Shown: positions 1 to 9,864, counted from the first letter of the stretch. The stretch: 64,000 nucleotides of DNA from Anaeropeptidivorans aminofermentans (GCF_940670685.1 NZ_OW711693.1:2418001-2482000), one strand, 5' to 3'. Notes: generated by a model not told the origin, from the sequence alone. Made by a program: numbers and translations.

Positions 1-1086
1 CCCTCCTTGAATAATTTTCGCTTCCTCTTTATTTGAAAGAACTCTTAAACCACTTTCCGCAAGGGCAAGCATTTCATCTTCCCCTGGAAAAACCATAACG
101 GTTCCTAAATGCTTAACCATCTTTTCAATATACTCAACCAAATCTTTATTATGGGCAAGGCCGCCGGTTAAGCAAACCGCATCTACTTCGCCGTGCAAAA
201 CCGCAGAGATTGCGCCTATTTCCTTTGCAACCTGATAGCCCATACCAAAAAATACCTGTTCTGCCTTCTTGTCGCCGGACTCAATCATTTTAGATATTTC
301 CATGCCGTCGTTTGTTCCTAAATATGCGCTTAAGCCCCCTTGGCCTACTAAAAGCTTCTTTATCTGGCTGCAGGTATATTCACCGCTGAAACACATATCA
401 ATAATGCTGAATACGGGAAGACCCCCTGCTCTTTCCGGGGAATAAGGCCCTTCTCCGCCCAAGGCATTATTTACGTCTATACATTCGCCTTTTCTGTGGG
501 CAGCAACGGAAATTCCTCCCCCTAAGTGAGCTATAATAAAATTACAGTCTTCATAAGGCTTACCGACTGCATTCGCTGCCCTTCTGCCTACGGCTTTATG
601 GTTAAGAGCATGGAAAATACTTTTCCTTTCTATTTGGGGAATGCCTGAAAGCCTGGCTATATCCTGAAGCTCATCTACAACTACAGGGTCTGCTATGTAG
701 GAAGGCTTATCTATGCCATTAGCTATTTCATAAGCCAAAAAAGCCCCTAAATTTGAAGCATGTTCGCCGTATTCGGCTGATTCTAATATGGTTAGCATAT
801 AAGGACTCACCTTATAAACTCCCGATTTAACAGGCATCATAAGACCGCCTCTGCCTATTACGGCGTCAAGCTCATGAACGGCTATGCCGGATTCGTCTAA
901 AGCCTTTATAATCAGGTCTTTTCTAAATTCAAGCTGGTCTACTATGTTTTCATAAGACTTAAGCTCTTCTACCTTATGGCTTATTTTCTTTTCAAAAAGC
1001 AAATATGTATTTTCATAAATTGCTATTTTTGTAGAAGTAGAACCGGGATTTATGATGAGCATTTTATATTCTTTATTCAAAGGCAT
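1..1086 (-). CDS. buk: Butyrate kinase (3' end outside window)
   Basis: Converts butyryl phosphate and ADP to butyrate and ATP, the last step of the phosphotransbutyrylase-butyrate kinase route; cytosolic. The N-terminus carries the acetokinase-family phosphate-binding motif NPGSTSTKIAIYE (about residues 13-25), followed by AHLGGGISVAAH and VCLTGGLAHNKDLVEYIE, typical of butyrate rather than acetate kinase. 362 codons are visible and the family is about 355-360 residues, so only the last few residues are missing. Start ATG at 1086 has GGAGGGG five bases upstream; a second ATG at 1062 (MLIINPG) is possible but lacks a ribosome binding site. It is transcribed away from the GntR gene, and the space between holds GTATAC-centred palindromes, so control by that regulator is a reasonable inference. 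The usual partner ptb would lie outside the window. Confidence 0.93.
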   Translation of the reverse strand, partial: MPLNKEYKMLIINPGSTSTKIAIYENTYLLFEKKISHKVEELKSYENIVDQLEFRKDLIIKALDESGIAVHELDAVIGRGGLMMPVKSGVYKVSPYMLTILESAEYGEHASNLGAFLAYEIANGIDKPSYIADPVVVDELQDIARLSGIPQIERKSIFHALNHKAVGRRAANAVGKPYEDCNFIIAHLGGGISVAAHRKGECIDVNNALGGEGPYSPERAGGLPVFSIIDMCFSGEYTCSQIKKLLVGQGGLSAYLGTNDGMEISKMIESGDKKAEQVFFGMGYQVAKEIGAISAVLHGEVDAVCLTGGLAHNKDLVEYIEKMVKHLGTVMVFPGEDEMLALAESGLRVLSNKEEAKIIQGG

Positions 1087-1217
1087 ATCCCCCTCCCATA
1101 CTGATAGATTAAAATAAACTGCTTAAAAAATCAGTTGAGGCAACTGATTCTTAACGTAAATGGCTTTCCGTATTAATAGTTTCTGTTTACTATAAGTATA
1201 TGTTTCTTATGGTTTTA

Positions 1218-1276
1218 ATTGTATACAAATTAATTTTTGTTTTGTGGTACAACTTGTATACAAGTTGTGTTATAAT
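1218..1276. promoter_or_regulatory. Tandem GTATAC palindromes (candidate GntR operators) with a -10 box
   Basis: A perfect 20-bp palindrome ACAACTTGTATACAAGTTGT lies at 1249-1268 and a second, shorter one (TTGTATACAA) at 1219-1228. A TATAAT box at 1271-1276 follows directly. GTATAC-centred palindromes are typical GntR-family operators. They lie between buk and the GntR gene, so binding could control one or both directions. Confidence 0.7.
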
Positions 1277-1515
1277 GATCATATCATATGGAAAAATTAT
1301 TGTAAACACATTCGATAATCAAGATTTTATTTTTAGCATTATAACAAAATAACTATGATTGTTTTTATTGAAAGTTACTATTTATATATTTTTACCCTTC
1401 TGCGTTTTAAGAATTATCTTCTTTAATATAGACCCACACTTTACAGTTTTAGTTCCTTGACGTATAATCTAATATAAAATGTGTTTTGATTAAATTTTAA
1501 TAGGAGTGTAGCGCT

Positions 1516-2154
1516 ATCGAAAATAATTGTGTAGGCAGAATTTATACTGAGCTTAAAAAGCGTATTATCACAAATATATATTTACCCGGGGAAGTTTTGA
1601 GCGAAAATAGCATAGCAGCTGAATTTAACGTAAGCCGTACCCCTGTTCGGGAGGCGTTAAAGGCCCTTCAAAATGAAAAATGGATAACCATTATTCCTAA
1701 AATAGGGATTCAGGTTTCTACTATAGAGATGAATGAGCTTAAAAAAAGCTTTAATGTTCGAAAGGCATTGGAAACCCTTGTCATTACTACCATTATGGAT
1801 ATTGATATTCCAAAGGAAACTATGGATAAGCTTGAATATCTATCGCAAAAATGCAATTCTCCCGAAACATCAAGTGCAGAAGCAATAGAAATTGACGTGG
1901 AATTCCATGAAACCCTATGGAAGCTCTGCGATAACGATATACTGCTGCGATACCTTCAGGAGCTTCATTATTATGAGCAAAGATGGTGGTATTATATGAA
2001 AAATGCAAATCCTAATCTTAAAGAGGTGGGGGATATGGGTTCTCTTATCAGACTTTGCAAATGTATAAAGGAAAGGGATTTAGATAATGCTTTAAATGTG
2101 CTGTATATGCATCTTGAATATTACATTGACCAGCTTCGAAACGCATTTTTTTAA
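1516..2154 (+). CDS. GntR-family regulator, FCD subfamily, non-canonical start
   Basis: Transcription factor with an N-terminal winged helix (GRIYTELKKRIITNIYLPG, then SENSIAAEFNVSRTPVREAL) and a C-terminal all-helical FCD-like ligand domain. About 212 residues from the chosen start, normal for the family. The first ATG/GTG/TTG in frame is TTG at 1597, which would remove helix 1 of the DNA-binding domain. The frame is open back to the TAG at 1501-1503; AGGAG at 1502-1506 sits nine bases before ATC 1516, which would give a normal N-terminus. I therefore place the start at ATC 1516, or the gene has lost its start codon. It lies divergent from butyrate kinase with operator-like palindromes between, suggesting local control. 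Confidence 0.75.
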   Translation: MENNCVGRIYTELKKRIITNIYLPGEVLSENSIAAEFNVSRTPVREALKALQNEKWITIIPKIGIQVSTIEMNELKKSFNVRKALETLVITTIMDIDIPKETMDKLEYLSQKCNSPETSSAEAIEIDVEFHETLWKLCDNDILLRYLQELHYYEQRWWYYMKNANPNLKEVGDMGSLIRLCKCIKERDLDNALNVLYMHLEYYIDQLRNAFF

Positions 2155-2164
2155 AAAAGAATAC

Positions 2165-2213
2165 AATAACAAAAGAAAAAACACCTGAAACAGGTGTTTT
2201 TTCTTTTGTTATT
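2165..2213. terminator. Bidirectional terminator between GntR and LysR genes
   Basis: Perfect inverted repeat with 23-bp arms (2165-2187 and 2191-2213) and a 3-base loop. A- and T-rich outer parts flank a CACCTG/CAGGTG core, so it can stop transcription from both convergent genes. Confidence 0.9.
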
Positions 2214-2226
2214 CATAAAAATATTC

Positions 2227-3147
2227 CTATTTATTATACGAAAAATTCTTGTCCATATAGTTTTTAAGATATTCAATAAAATGCTTTTCTCTTTCATTTA
2301 AAATATAATCATCGCATGTAAAATATACAACCACATAATCATCATCAACATTATCAAGATTTAGGCATACGCATTCAAGCCTTTCTGCCTCATCAGGAGC
2401 AAAATCGAAGGAAAAAGCAATATAGCCGCATAATCTTATGGCATCGTAATAGCTTGCGCGGCTTGAAATAAACTGTATATCGCTTCCTTCCGAATCTACC
2501 CCTACAGCCCCAAGGTTTTTTTCAAAATCCAAATCATCATAAGTTACAAAAGGATATTGAATAAGCTCGTCAAAATCCACCTTATCTCTTTTAGCCAGAG
2601 GGTGGTCCTTATATACGGCAATCTTTATAGGAAGCCCCTCTTTTAAAACCTTTAATTCAAGATTATTATTAACTGCATAATTTCTGTATATTTCCAAATC
2701 ATATCTGGAAAAGTATGTGAGACCCATTCTGCATCTTCTCGTTATAACGTCTTGAAAGTTTTGGTCAAGAACTTCCTCTCTGTAAATATCCCTTGAAGAA
2801 AAATTCACAGGATGGTCCTTTTTATAACTAAAAAAGGCATTGGAAAACATAGAAGAAGACGATGCAGATATAGAAAGATTTTCACTTTCGTAGTTAATAT
2901 CAGGAACAAGCTTCATTCTTTTATATTCGTTAAACATTTTTTCAGCCGATTCAATAAATTTCTTTCCCTGCTCCGTGGGAATAATGCCGGTTGTTGTTCT
3001 GTCAAATATCCGATAGCCGATTTCATTTTCAATATTTTTTAATATGCTGCTTAAGGTCGGCTGAGAAATAAACAACGTTTTAGATGCCCTGTTAATGGAC
3101 CTATATCTGTTTATTTCAAGAATATATGCTAAATGTTCCATTGTCAT
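2227..3147 (-). CDS. LysR-family transcriptional regulator
   Basis: N-terminal winged helix typical of LysR proteins (MEHLAYILEINRYRSINRAS, then LFISQPTLSSILKNIENEIG, residues about 3-50) followed by a periplasmic-binding-protein-like effector domain. About 306 residues, the usual length. Start ATG 3147 chosen over TTG 3156 because AAGGA lies at a suitable distance; ATG 3141 is also possible. It is transcribed away from oppA and may control the peptide importer, but no clear LysR box (T-N11-A) could be assigned with confidence. The effector is unknown. Confidence 0.88.
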   Translation of the reverse strand: MTMEHLAYILEINRYRSINRASKTLFISQPTLSSILKNIENEIGYRIFDRTTTGIIPTEQGKKFIESAEKMFNEYKRMKLVPDINYESENLSISASSSSMFSNAFFSYKKDHPVNFSSRDIYREEVLDQNFQDVITRRCRMGLTYFSRYDLEIYRNYAVNNNLELKVLKEGLPIKIAVYKDHPLAKRDKVDFDELIQYPFVTYDDLDFEKNLGAVGVDSEGSDIQFISSRASYYDAIRLCGYIAFSFDFAPDEAERLECVCLNLDNVDDDYVVVYFTCDDYILNEREKHFIEYLKNYMDKNFSYNK

Positions 3148-3570
3148 CGTAATCAATCCTTGTCCTTATATATATTTTTTTTCTATATCATGGTTAGACT
3201 TTTATATAACAATATTATCAAATACTATGTTATCATAAATTGTAACTAATGTTAAGCTATTACCGTACTGGCATTATGGCAGTTTTTACATTAATATAAT
3301 TTTCTTATTTTTTTGTTTGTAAATTTTTTATTTTTTTCGCTTACTTGCTTTCATATTTTCTAATTTATATAGCTAAATAGATAGCCATATAAAAATTAAT
3401 TTAAGTAGATTCTCTTTTATACTGTTTTTGCTATTCTGTTTTCGTCTTATATTTAACAAAGTGAACAGATATAAAATATATTCAAGAGAATTTTAAATAT
3501 GAGAGCAGATAAATAAATTTATTTCTTTTTTATAACCTGCAATCTTAAATTATTAAGGAGGTAACACCAA
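3148..3570. other. AT-rich divergent intergenic region, LysR gene / oppA
   Basis: About 420 bases with no gene. Very AT-rich with T tracts around 3300-3340. It must hold the promoters of the LysR gene and of the opp operon, but no single -35/-10 pair stands out. The oppA ribosome binding site AAGGAGG is at about 3555. Confidence 0.6.
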
Positions 3571-5313
3571 ATGAAAAGAAACAAATTGTTAGCATTAAGC
3601 CTCACAGCACTGATGGCGATTTCCGCCCTTTCAGGCTGCGGCGGCAATGGAGCGGAAGCGCCTGCACCTTCTGAAGTTGCTCCTTCTGAAGCTGCTCCTT
3701 CAGCAGAGGCTCCTGCGGATAAGGCTCCCGAAACACCCTCGGACGCAATCGACGAAGTTCAGTACTTCAACGATTATCTTAATTCAGAGCCTGCTACTCT
3801 TGACCCGGGCAAAGCCGCGGATGAATATGCAAACGGCATCTTAAACAACATCATGGAAAAGCTTACAGTGTATCAGGTAAATGCTGACGGGGAAGCTGAA
3901 ATTTCTCCTGCCGGCGCTGAAAGCTGGGATATTTCTCCTGACAATACTGTTTATACTTTTAAATTAAGAGAAAACTACTGGCAAGACGGCCAGAAGGTTA
4001 CTGCACAGGATTACGAATACGGTATTAAAAGATCGATAGATCCTGCAACAGGTTCTCCAAACTCTTACCTTTTAACACCGATTAAAAATGCAGAGGCTGT
4101 TATGGCAGGCGAAATGGGCGTTGATGAGCTTGGGGTAAAAGCAATTGACGAAAACACTCTTGAAATTACTCTTGGGGCGCCTACACCTTATTTCTTAAGC
4201 CTTACTTATCAGAACAATATGTCCCCTGTTCGTAAAGATATTATCGAAGCACAGGGCGATAAATTTGGTTCAGAAGCTGATACAATTCTTTCAAACGGAC
4301 CTTTTGTACTTTCAAGCTGGACTCATAACTCCGAGCTTAATTTAGTTAGAAACGACAAGTTCTGGAACAAAGACAATATTAAGCTTGAAAAAGTAAACAT
4401 TAAAATTCTTGACGATGACAATGCCCGTCACAACTCTTTTGATAACGGCTCTATTGACGCTGTTGCTACAACAATCGAAGAATGGGTAGACAGATTCGAC
4501 AAGAAAGACGGAACATACAGAATAGACTATACCTTAACCTCTAACTATTATTCTTTCTTTAACACACAGGACGAATTATTTAAAAATGCCAACATCAGAA
4601 AAGCGTTTATCGTAGCATTAGACAGAGATATGTTTAATGAAGTTCTTTTCAGCGGTTATTCAGAGCCTGCCTACGGCTGGGTTCCAAAGGGTGTTGCTGT
4701 TGACGCCACAGAATACAGAAGCGTTGCAGAAGAGCCTTTAAAGAAGCTTATTGAAGAAAATCCCGACCCTAAAGCACTTCTCTTAAAGGGTATGGAAGAG
4801 CTTGGCTTAGGCGACGATCCTTCAACACTTAAAGTAGTATGGAGCCTTGGCGGAACAAGCCAGAGAATGAGAACCATGGGTGAATTCTTCCAGCAGATAT
4901 TAAAGCAGAACCTTGGCGTAAACCTTGAAATAGAACTTAACGATTGGCCAATGTTCCAGTCTAAAATCGTATCAGGAGATTTCCAGATCGGCTACATGAG
5001 CTGGGGCGCAGAATATAACGATCCTTATTCAATGTTAAGCCTTCTTATCAGCACATCAAACGCTATTAACACAGGATGGGTTAACGAAGAATATGATAAA
5101 TTAATGGCTCAGGCTTCCGTGGAAATGTATGACGCAAAACGTATTGAATTATATCAGGAAGCTGAAAACCTTATGCTTTACGAAGAAGGCGTTGTAAATC
5201 CTGTTATTTATCCAAAACGTATTTCTTACGCATATGATTATGTTAAAAACATGGCTGACAGACCTCTCCTTACACAAGGTTACAGAAATCTTTATACTCA
5301 GGGCAGACCATAA
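3571..5313 (+). CDS. oppA: Oligopeptide/dipeptide ABC transporter substrate-binding lipoprotein
   Basis: Extracytoplasmic solute receptor of a family 5 (OppA/DppA) ABC importer. A lipoprotein signal peptide ends in LSGC with Cys23 as the lipidation site, followed by an Ala/Pro/Glu-rich linker to about residue 60. The mature domain shows family features such as EPATLDPGKAADEYANGI and YTFKLRENYWQDGQKVTAQD. 580 residues, within the usual range. AAGGAGG precedes the ATG. It heads the operon oppA-oppB-oppC-oppD-oppF and is separated from oppB by a hairpin that would keep receptor levels above those of the membrane parts. Peptide binding is inferred from family; nickel or another small ligand cannot be excluded. 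Confidence 0.93.
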   Translation: MKRNKLLALSLTALMAISALSGCGGNGAEAPAPSEVAPSEAAPSAEAPADKAPETPSDAIDEVQYFNDYLNSEPATLDPGKAADEYANGILNNIMEKLTVYQVNADGEAEISPAGAESWDISPDNTVYTFKLRENYWQDGQKVTAQDYEYGIKRSIDPATGSPNSYLLTPIKNAEAVMAGEMGVDELGVKAIDENTLEITLGAPTPYFLSLTYQNNMSPVRKDIIEAQGDKFGSEADTILSNGPFVLSSWTHNSELNLVRNDKFWNKDNIKLEKVNIKILDDDNARHNSFDNGSIDAVATTIEEWVDRFDKKDGTYRIDYTLTSNYYSFFNTQDELFKNANIRKAFIVALDRDMFNEVLFSGYSEPAYGWVPKGVAVDATEYRSVAEEPLKKLIEENPDPKALLLKGMEELGLGDDPSTLKVVWSLGGTSQRMRTMGEFFQQILKQNLGVNLEIELNDWPMFQSKIVSGDFQIGYMSWGAEYNDPYSMLSLLISTSNAINTGWVNEEYDKLMAQASVEMYDAKRIELYQEAENLMLYEEGVVNPVIYPKRISYAYDYVKNMADRPLLTQGYRNLYTQGRP

Positions 5314-5346
5314 ATATAAGAAATAAGTATCTAAGTATAGGCCGTT

Positions 5347-5385
5347 ACAAAGCCGGTTTGAATTGCCGAACCGGCTTTGTTATCT
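5347..5385 (+). terminator. Hairpin after oppA (terminator/attenuator)
   Basis: 12-bp perfect arms ACAAAGCCGGTT (5347-5358) and AACCGGCTTTGT (5369-5380) followed by only a short T-containing run. It lies inside the operon, so partial termination favouring oppA is likely. Confidence 0.8.
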
Positions 5386-5422
5386 ATTAAGGGTATTAAA
5401 GCAAAATATAAAAACATCAGAT

Positions 5423-5504
5423 ATAGTAAGTTAAAGTTAAACAGAAACAAAATCCTATATCCATAAATAGGTTTTTGTTACTTCTTTATGAGAAATTTAC
5501 TTTA
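5423..5504. repeat. Palindromic intergenic repeat, short copy
   Basis: Starts TATAGTAAGTTAAAGTTAAA, continues with an AACAAAATCC segment, and returns through GGTTTTTGTTACT to AAATTTACTTTA. Ends and inner GTAACAAAAACC/GGTTTTTGTTAC segments match the longer copies elsewhere in the window; the central part is missing. It lies between oppA and oppB. Confidence 0.65.
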
Positions 5505-5664
5505 TTATTTATATTTGTTATTATCTGATCAAGCCTATATATTTAGCCCATATTAAAAGTATAATTGAAGTAATCTATATTAAGGCAGACCTATGTATTC
5601 AGCAGGCTTTTTATCTGTTAAATGCTTAAGTATTTATCTGCCTCATTAAAGGGGGAGCATTGGA

Positions 5665-6588
5665 ATGTTAAAGTATATAATAAAAAGAATATTTTATATG
5701 CTTATAACCTTATTTATTATCATTACAGCTACATTTTTTATGATTCACAGTATTCCCGGGGACCCGCTTTCATACCTTGCAAAGAACCTTCCCCAGCAGA
5801 CAATGGAAAACTACTATAAAAAATACGGCTTAGATAAATCAAAGCCGGAACAATACGCAATCTTTATGAAAAATCTTGCAAAAGGCGATTTGGGAGAATC
5901 CTTAAGATATCCCGGCAGAAGCATCACAGATACTGTTGCAACAAACTCCGTCGTATCCGGTAAAACCGGAGGCGCCGCTCTTTTCATCGGCTTTGTTGTG
6001 GGGGTAAGCCTTGGTATCATAGCAGCCCTTAACAGAAATCGGTGGCCCGACTATATCGTTATGTTTGTGGCCATTGTAGGAACCACCATCCCTGTTTTTG
6101 TCATGTGCGCCTTGCTTCAATATGCCCTTACGGTAAAAATTCCTGTTCTTCCTACCACCGGCTGGGGAAAAGCTTCCCATATGGTGCTTCCTGTAATCGC
6201 ATTGTCCTTCGGTGTAATTGCTACTTATGCAAGATACATGAAATCAAGCGTTCTTGAAGTAAATAATCAGGATTATATTCTTACTGCTCAGGCAAAAGGC
6301 GTAAGCAGCTTTAGAATTGTAACGGACCACATCATAAAGAATGCAATTCTTCCTTGTGTTACGATGCTTGGGCCAAGAATTGCCGGTATCTTTACAGGAA
6401 GCTTCGTAGTAGAAAAAATATTTGCCATCCCCGGATTAGGCTTCTACTATGTAAACAGCATAAACGACAGAGATTATTCCATGATTTTAGGCATAACGGT
6501 TTTCTATGCGGCTTTATTTGTTATTGTACAGCTTTTAGTTGATATTCTCTATGTATTTATTGATCCGAGAATAAGAATTACAGACTAA
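5665..6588 (+). CDS. oppB: Peptide ABC transporter permease, OppB/DppB type
   Basis: Inner-membrane permease half of the peptide importer. An N-terminal membrane helix (about residues 9-30) is followed by the conserved extracytoplasmic SIPGDP motif and a five-helix permease core. The coupling (EAA) loop is visible near the C-terminus, followed by VEKIFAIPGLGFYYVNSI, diagnostic of this family. 307 residues, normal. GGGGGAG precedes the ATG. It pairs with OppC and is driven by OppD and OppF. Confidence 0.95.
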   Translation: MLKYIIKRIFYMLITLFIIITATFFMIHSIPGDPLSYLAKNLPQQTMENYYKKYGLDKSKPEQYAIFMKNLAKGDLGESLRYPGRSITDTVATNSVVSGKTGGAALFIGFVVGVSLGIIAALNRNRWPDYIVMFVAIVGTTIPVFVMCALLQYALTVKIPVLPTTGWGKASHMVLPVIALSFGVIATYARYMKSSVLEVNNQDYILTAQAKGVSSFRIVTDHIIKNAILPCVTMLGPRIAGIFTGSFVVEKIFAIPGLGFYYVNSINDRDYSMILGITVFYAALFVIVQLLVDILYVFIDPRIRITD

Positions 6589-6622
6589 GTCTTAAAATCC
6601 AATTTTAAAAGTGAGGTTTACT

Positions 6623-7543
6623 ATGGAAAATATATCTTCGGATAAATTTGAGATTATAGGCATAGATAAGTCTGCAATGGAGCTGAAGGGTCGTCCGCCG
6701 GTAAACTACTGGCAGGATGCATGGAGAAGATATAAGGAAAATAAAATTGCTCTTGTTGCGCTTTTTGTGCTTTTAGTTCTTATTATAATGATGATTATAG
6801 GCCCTGCCTTAAGCGGCTATTCCTTTGAACAGATGGATGCTTTGAATAAAAACAAGCCCCCAAGCATTGAACACTGGTTCGGTACCGACGAGCTTGGCCG
6901 GGATATTTTCGCAAGAGTATGGATTGCCGGCCGTGTCAGCATTATCATCGGTCTTTTCGGCGCTTTTATATCCAGCTTTGTTGGAACAATATACGGCGGT
7001 ATTTCCGCTTATTTCGGGGGAAAAGTAGATACCATTATGATGCGTATCGTTGAAATACTCATGAGTATCCCCTATCTTATCATCGTTATTTTAATCATGG
7101 TTATTACAGATTCAAAGAGTCTCGGTACGCTGATTGTCGCCCTTACGATTACAGGCTGGTGTAATATTGCCCGTATGGTAAGAGGACAGATTCTTCAGCT
7201 GAAAAGCAATGAATTTGTTATGGCGGCAGAGGCCCTTGGGGTAAGCCCCTTTAAAATTATTACACGCCATCTTATACCAAATACCCTCGGTATCATTATC
7301 GTTGCCATTACTTTTGATATACCAGGCTACATCTTCTCCGAAGCCTTTTTAAGCTATATAGGCTTAGGTATTCAGCCGCCCAACACAAGCTGGGGTGCTC
7401 TCGCCTCCGCCGCACAGCAGAAGTTTATGTTCTATCCGTATCAATTGTTCTTCCCTGCGCTTCTCATCGCTCTTACCATGCTTAGCTTTACGCTGATAGG
7501 CGATGGCCTCAGGGACGCTCTGGACCCTAAACTTAGAAAGTAG
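6623..7543 (+). CDS. oppC: Peptide ABC transporter permease, OppC/DppC type
   Basis: Second permease of the importer. Begins with a cytoplasmic tail of about 45 residues containing YWQDAWRRYKENKIAL, then a first membrane helix, the HWFGTDELGRDIFARV motif typical of OppC/DppC, and the permease core with an EAA loop near LGVSPFKIITRHLIPN. About 306 residues. Start placed at ATG 6623 with GAGG six bases upstream; an in-frame GTG at 6611 overlaps that ribosome binding site and is less likely. Confidence 0.95.
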   Translation: MENISSDKFEIIGIDKSAMELKGRPPVNYWQDAWRRYKENKIALVALFVLLVLIIMMIIGPALSGYSFEQMDALNKNKPPSIEHWFGTDELGRDIFARVWIAGRVSIIIGLFGAFISSFVGTIYGGISAYFGGKVDTIMMRIVEILMSIPYLIIVILIMVITDSKSLGTLIVALTITGWCNIARMVRGQILQLKSNEFVMAAEALGVSPFKIITRHLIPNTLGIIIVAITFDIPGYIFSEAFLSYIGLGIQPPNTSWGALASAAQQKFMFYPYQLFFPALLIALTMLSFTLIGDGLRDALDPKLRK

Positions 7544-7554
7544 AAGGTGTATAA

Positions 7555-8574
7555 ATGGATAAAATATTAGAAGTTAATAATTTACACGTTTCTTTTAATA
7601 CTTATGCAGGGGAAGTAAAAGCAGTAAGAGGCGTAAGCTTTCACCTTGAAAAGAAGGAAACCCTTGCCTTCGTAGGGGAATCCGGCTGCGGTAAAAGCGT
7701 TACGGCAAAGTCTATCCTTAGGCTTCTGAATCCAAGTGTTGCTGAAATCAAAAAAGGCTCTGAAATCAAATACAGCGGCAAAGACGTTCTTGCCATGAAT
7801 AAAAAAGAGCTGAATTCCTTTAGAGGTCAAGAAATAAGCATGATTTTTCAGGACCCTATGACAAGCTTGAACCCTACGATGACTGTAGGCAAGCAAATCA
7901 TGGAAAGCCTTAAAATACACAGAAATTTAAACGAAGCAGACGCTAAAAAAGAAGCCATCAGAATCCTTGAACTTGTAAAAATCCCCGATGCAGCAAAGAG
8001 AGTTGACAGCTATCCTCATGAGCTTTCCGGCGGTATGCGCCAAAGAGTTATGATTGCCATTGCCCTTTCCTGCGATCCCAATGTTTTAATTGCAGACGAG
8101 CCTACAACAGCCCTTGACGTTACAATACAGGCGCAGATTCTGCATCTTATTCACGAGCTTAAGGAAAATTTAGGTACGGCCGTTATCCTTGTTACTCATG
8201 ACTTGGGGGTAGTAGCAAACTATGCCGACCGTATTCAGGTAATGTATGCCGGGCAAATTATGGAAAGAGGAAGCACTCCTGAAATATTCCAGAATGCTAA
8301 GCATCCTTATACATGGGCTTTATTAAAAAGCATACCGAAACTTGCTAAAAACACCAAGGAAAAGCTTTACACCCTCCTTGGCACACCTCCCGACTTGGTT
8401 TTACCTTTAAAGGGCTGTCCCTTTGCCGCAAGGTGCGAATACTGCATGAAAATCTGCAAAGAAGAACCCCCTGCCGAAGTCTCCTTATCCGATACTCATA
8501 AGGTAAGCTGCTGGCTGATGCACCCCGGTGCGCCGAAGGTCAAAGGATTTTACGAAGATGAGGTGTTAAGATGA
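7555..8574 (+). CDS. oppD: Peptide ABC transporter ATPase, OppD/DppD type
   Basis: Cytoplasmic ATPase of the importer. Walker A GESGCGKS at residues 41-48, signature LSGGM at 157-161, Walker B VLIADEPT around 177-184, and an H-loop in LVTHDLGVV. The C-terminal oligopeptide-transporter extension has a cysteine cluster ([15 protein letters not shown]) of the kind reported to bind an iron-sulfur cluster in some OppD proteins. 339 residues. Its last four bases overlap the oppF start (ATGA), indicating translational coupling. Confidence 0.95.
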   Translation: MDKILEVNNLHVSFNTYAGEVKAVRGVSFHLEKKETLAFVGESGCGKSVTAKSILRLLNPSVAEIKKGSEIKYSGKDVLAMNKKELNSFRGQEISMIFQDPMTSLNPTMTVGKQIMESLKIHRNLNEADAKKEAIRILELVKIPDAAKRVDSYPHELSGGMRQRVMIAIALSCDPNVLIADEPTTALDVTIQAQILHLIHELKENLGTAVILVTHDLGVVANYADRIQVMYAGQIMERGSTPEIFQNAKHPYTWALLKSIPKLAKNTKEKLYTLLGTPPDLVLPLKGCPFAARCEYCMKICKEEPPAEVSLSDTHKVSCWLMHPGAPKVKGFYEDEVLR

Positions 8575-9527
8575 AAAAAGAAGCGATCTTAGAGGTTAAA
8601 AACCTTAAAAAATATTTCAATGTTAAAAATAAGGGAACCTTGAAAGCCGTAGACGATATAACCTTCACCATAAATAAAGGCGAAACCCTGGGGCTTGTTG
8701 GAGAATCCGGCTGCGGCAAAACCACCTGCGGAAGGACAATCCTCGGCATATACCCAAAAACCGGCGGAGAAATCATTATAAACGGCATCAACAACGATGA
8801 CTTAAAAGGCAAAGAAAAGCTGAAGTTTAAAAAAGACTGCCAGATGATTTTTCAGGACCCTTATGCCTCTTTGGACCCGCGTATGACCATCGGGGAAATC
8901 ATCGGCGAAGGCATGGATGTTCATTTTAATATTTCAACAGAGGAAAAAAATAAGCGAATTAAAACTTTACTTGAAAGGGTCGGCCTTACCCCTGATTACC
9001 AGAACCGCTTTCCCCACGAGCTTTCCGGCGGGCAGCGTCAGCGTATCGGTATTGCAAGGGCATTGGCTGTAGAGCCTAAATTTATCGTCTGCGACGAGCC
9101 TATTTCTGCTCTTGACGTATCTATTCAGGCTCAGATTGTAAACCTTTTAATCCGTCTTCAAAAAGAAGACCAGCTCACCTATTTGTTCATCTCCCATGAC
9201 CTTTCCATGGTAAAGCATATTTCCGACAGAGTCGGCGTTATGTATTTAGGTTCAATGGTAGAGCTTGCATCAAATATAGAGCTTTATGACAATCCAATGC
9301 ACCCTTATACAAAGGCGCTCATTGCCGCAATCCCCGAGGCGGACCCTGATAATCTGGGACAAAAGAAAGGCTATAAGCTTGAAGGAGAAGTTCCAAGCCC
9401 TATTAACCCTCCGTCAGGCTGCAAATTCCACGGAAGATGCCCTATTGCAACAGAACTATGTAAAACCGATATCCCGGAGCTTCGGGAATTAAAAGAAGGC
9501 CATTTTGTTGCGTGCCATCACGCTTAA
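8571..9527 (+). CDS. oppF: Peptide ABC transporter ATPase, OppF/DppF type
   Basis: Second ATPase, expected to pair with OppD. Walker A GESGCGKT at about 44-51, signature [15 protein letters not shown], Walker [14 protein letters not shown]-loop FISHDLSMV. The C-terminal extension again has a four-cysteine pattern (GCKFHGRCP, then LCKTD, then ACHHA). 318 residues. Last gene of the operon; a hairpin follows at 9543-9589. Confidence 0.95.
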   Translation: MKKEAILEVKNLKKYFNVKNKGTLKAVDDITFTINKGETLGLVGESGCGKTTCGRTILGIYPKTGGEIIINGINNDDLKGKEKLKFKKDCQMIFQDPYASLDPRMTIGEIIGEGMDVHFNISTEEKNKRIKTLLERVGLTPDYQNRFPHELSGGQRQRIGIARALAVEPKFIVCDEPISALDVSIQAQIVNLLIRLQKEDQLTYLFISHDLSMVKHISDRVGVMYLGSMVELASNIELYDNPMHPYTKALIAAIPEADPDNLGQKKGYKLEGEVPSPINPPSGCKFHGRCPIATELCKTDIPELRELKEGHFVACHHA

Positions 9528-9542
9528 TTTATACAAAGCGAA

Positions 9543-9592
9543 CTTGAAAAAATGATATATAGGCTTTAGCTTATAAACCATTTTTCAAGAAA
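9543..9592 (+). terminator. Terminator after oppF
   Basis: Imperfect stem between CTTGAAAAAATG (9543-9554) and CATTTTTCAAG (9579-9589), with an inner TATA-GGCTTTAGC-TTATA segment. It lies 16 bases after the oppF stop codon. The following T-run is weak. Confidence 0.6.
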
Positions 9593-9603
9593 ACGTTTCC
9601 TTA

Positions 9604-9733
9604 TATAGTAAAACAACTTTAAAGTAGTAACAAAAGCCTATTTTTCATAAACGGCTTAATATAATAGAGCCCCTTCTATTAAGCCATTCAAAATATACGG
9701 TTTTTGTTACTGTAATCTAATTGTTTTACTATA
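9604..9733. repeat. Palindromic intergenic repeat, full copy 1
   Basis: About 130 bp. Ends TATAGTAAAACAA and TTGTTTTACTATA are inverted repeats. Inside them are GTAACAAAAGCC and GGTTTTTGTTAC, then ACGGCTTAAT and TTAAGCCATT, so nearly the whole unit folds on itself. No coding capacity. Confidence 0.85.
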
Positions 9734-9864
9734 GTTAAAAAATGTTTATTTGACAAAATCAGCCTCTTAGCTTTATTAACTACAGAATTTGTTTTGGCTT
9801 TGATATTCAAGGGAGCAAGCCCTTGAGAATTTACTTTCATACGCCTTTAAGCATTTTTGCTTAA

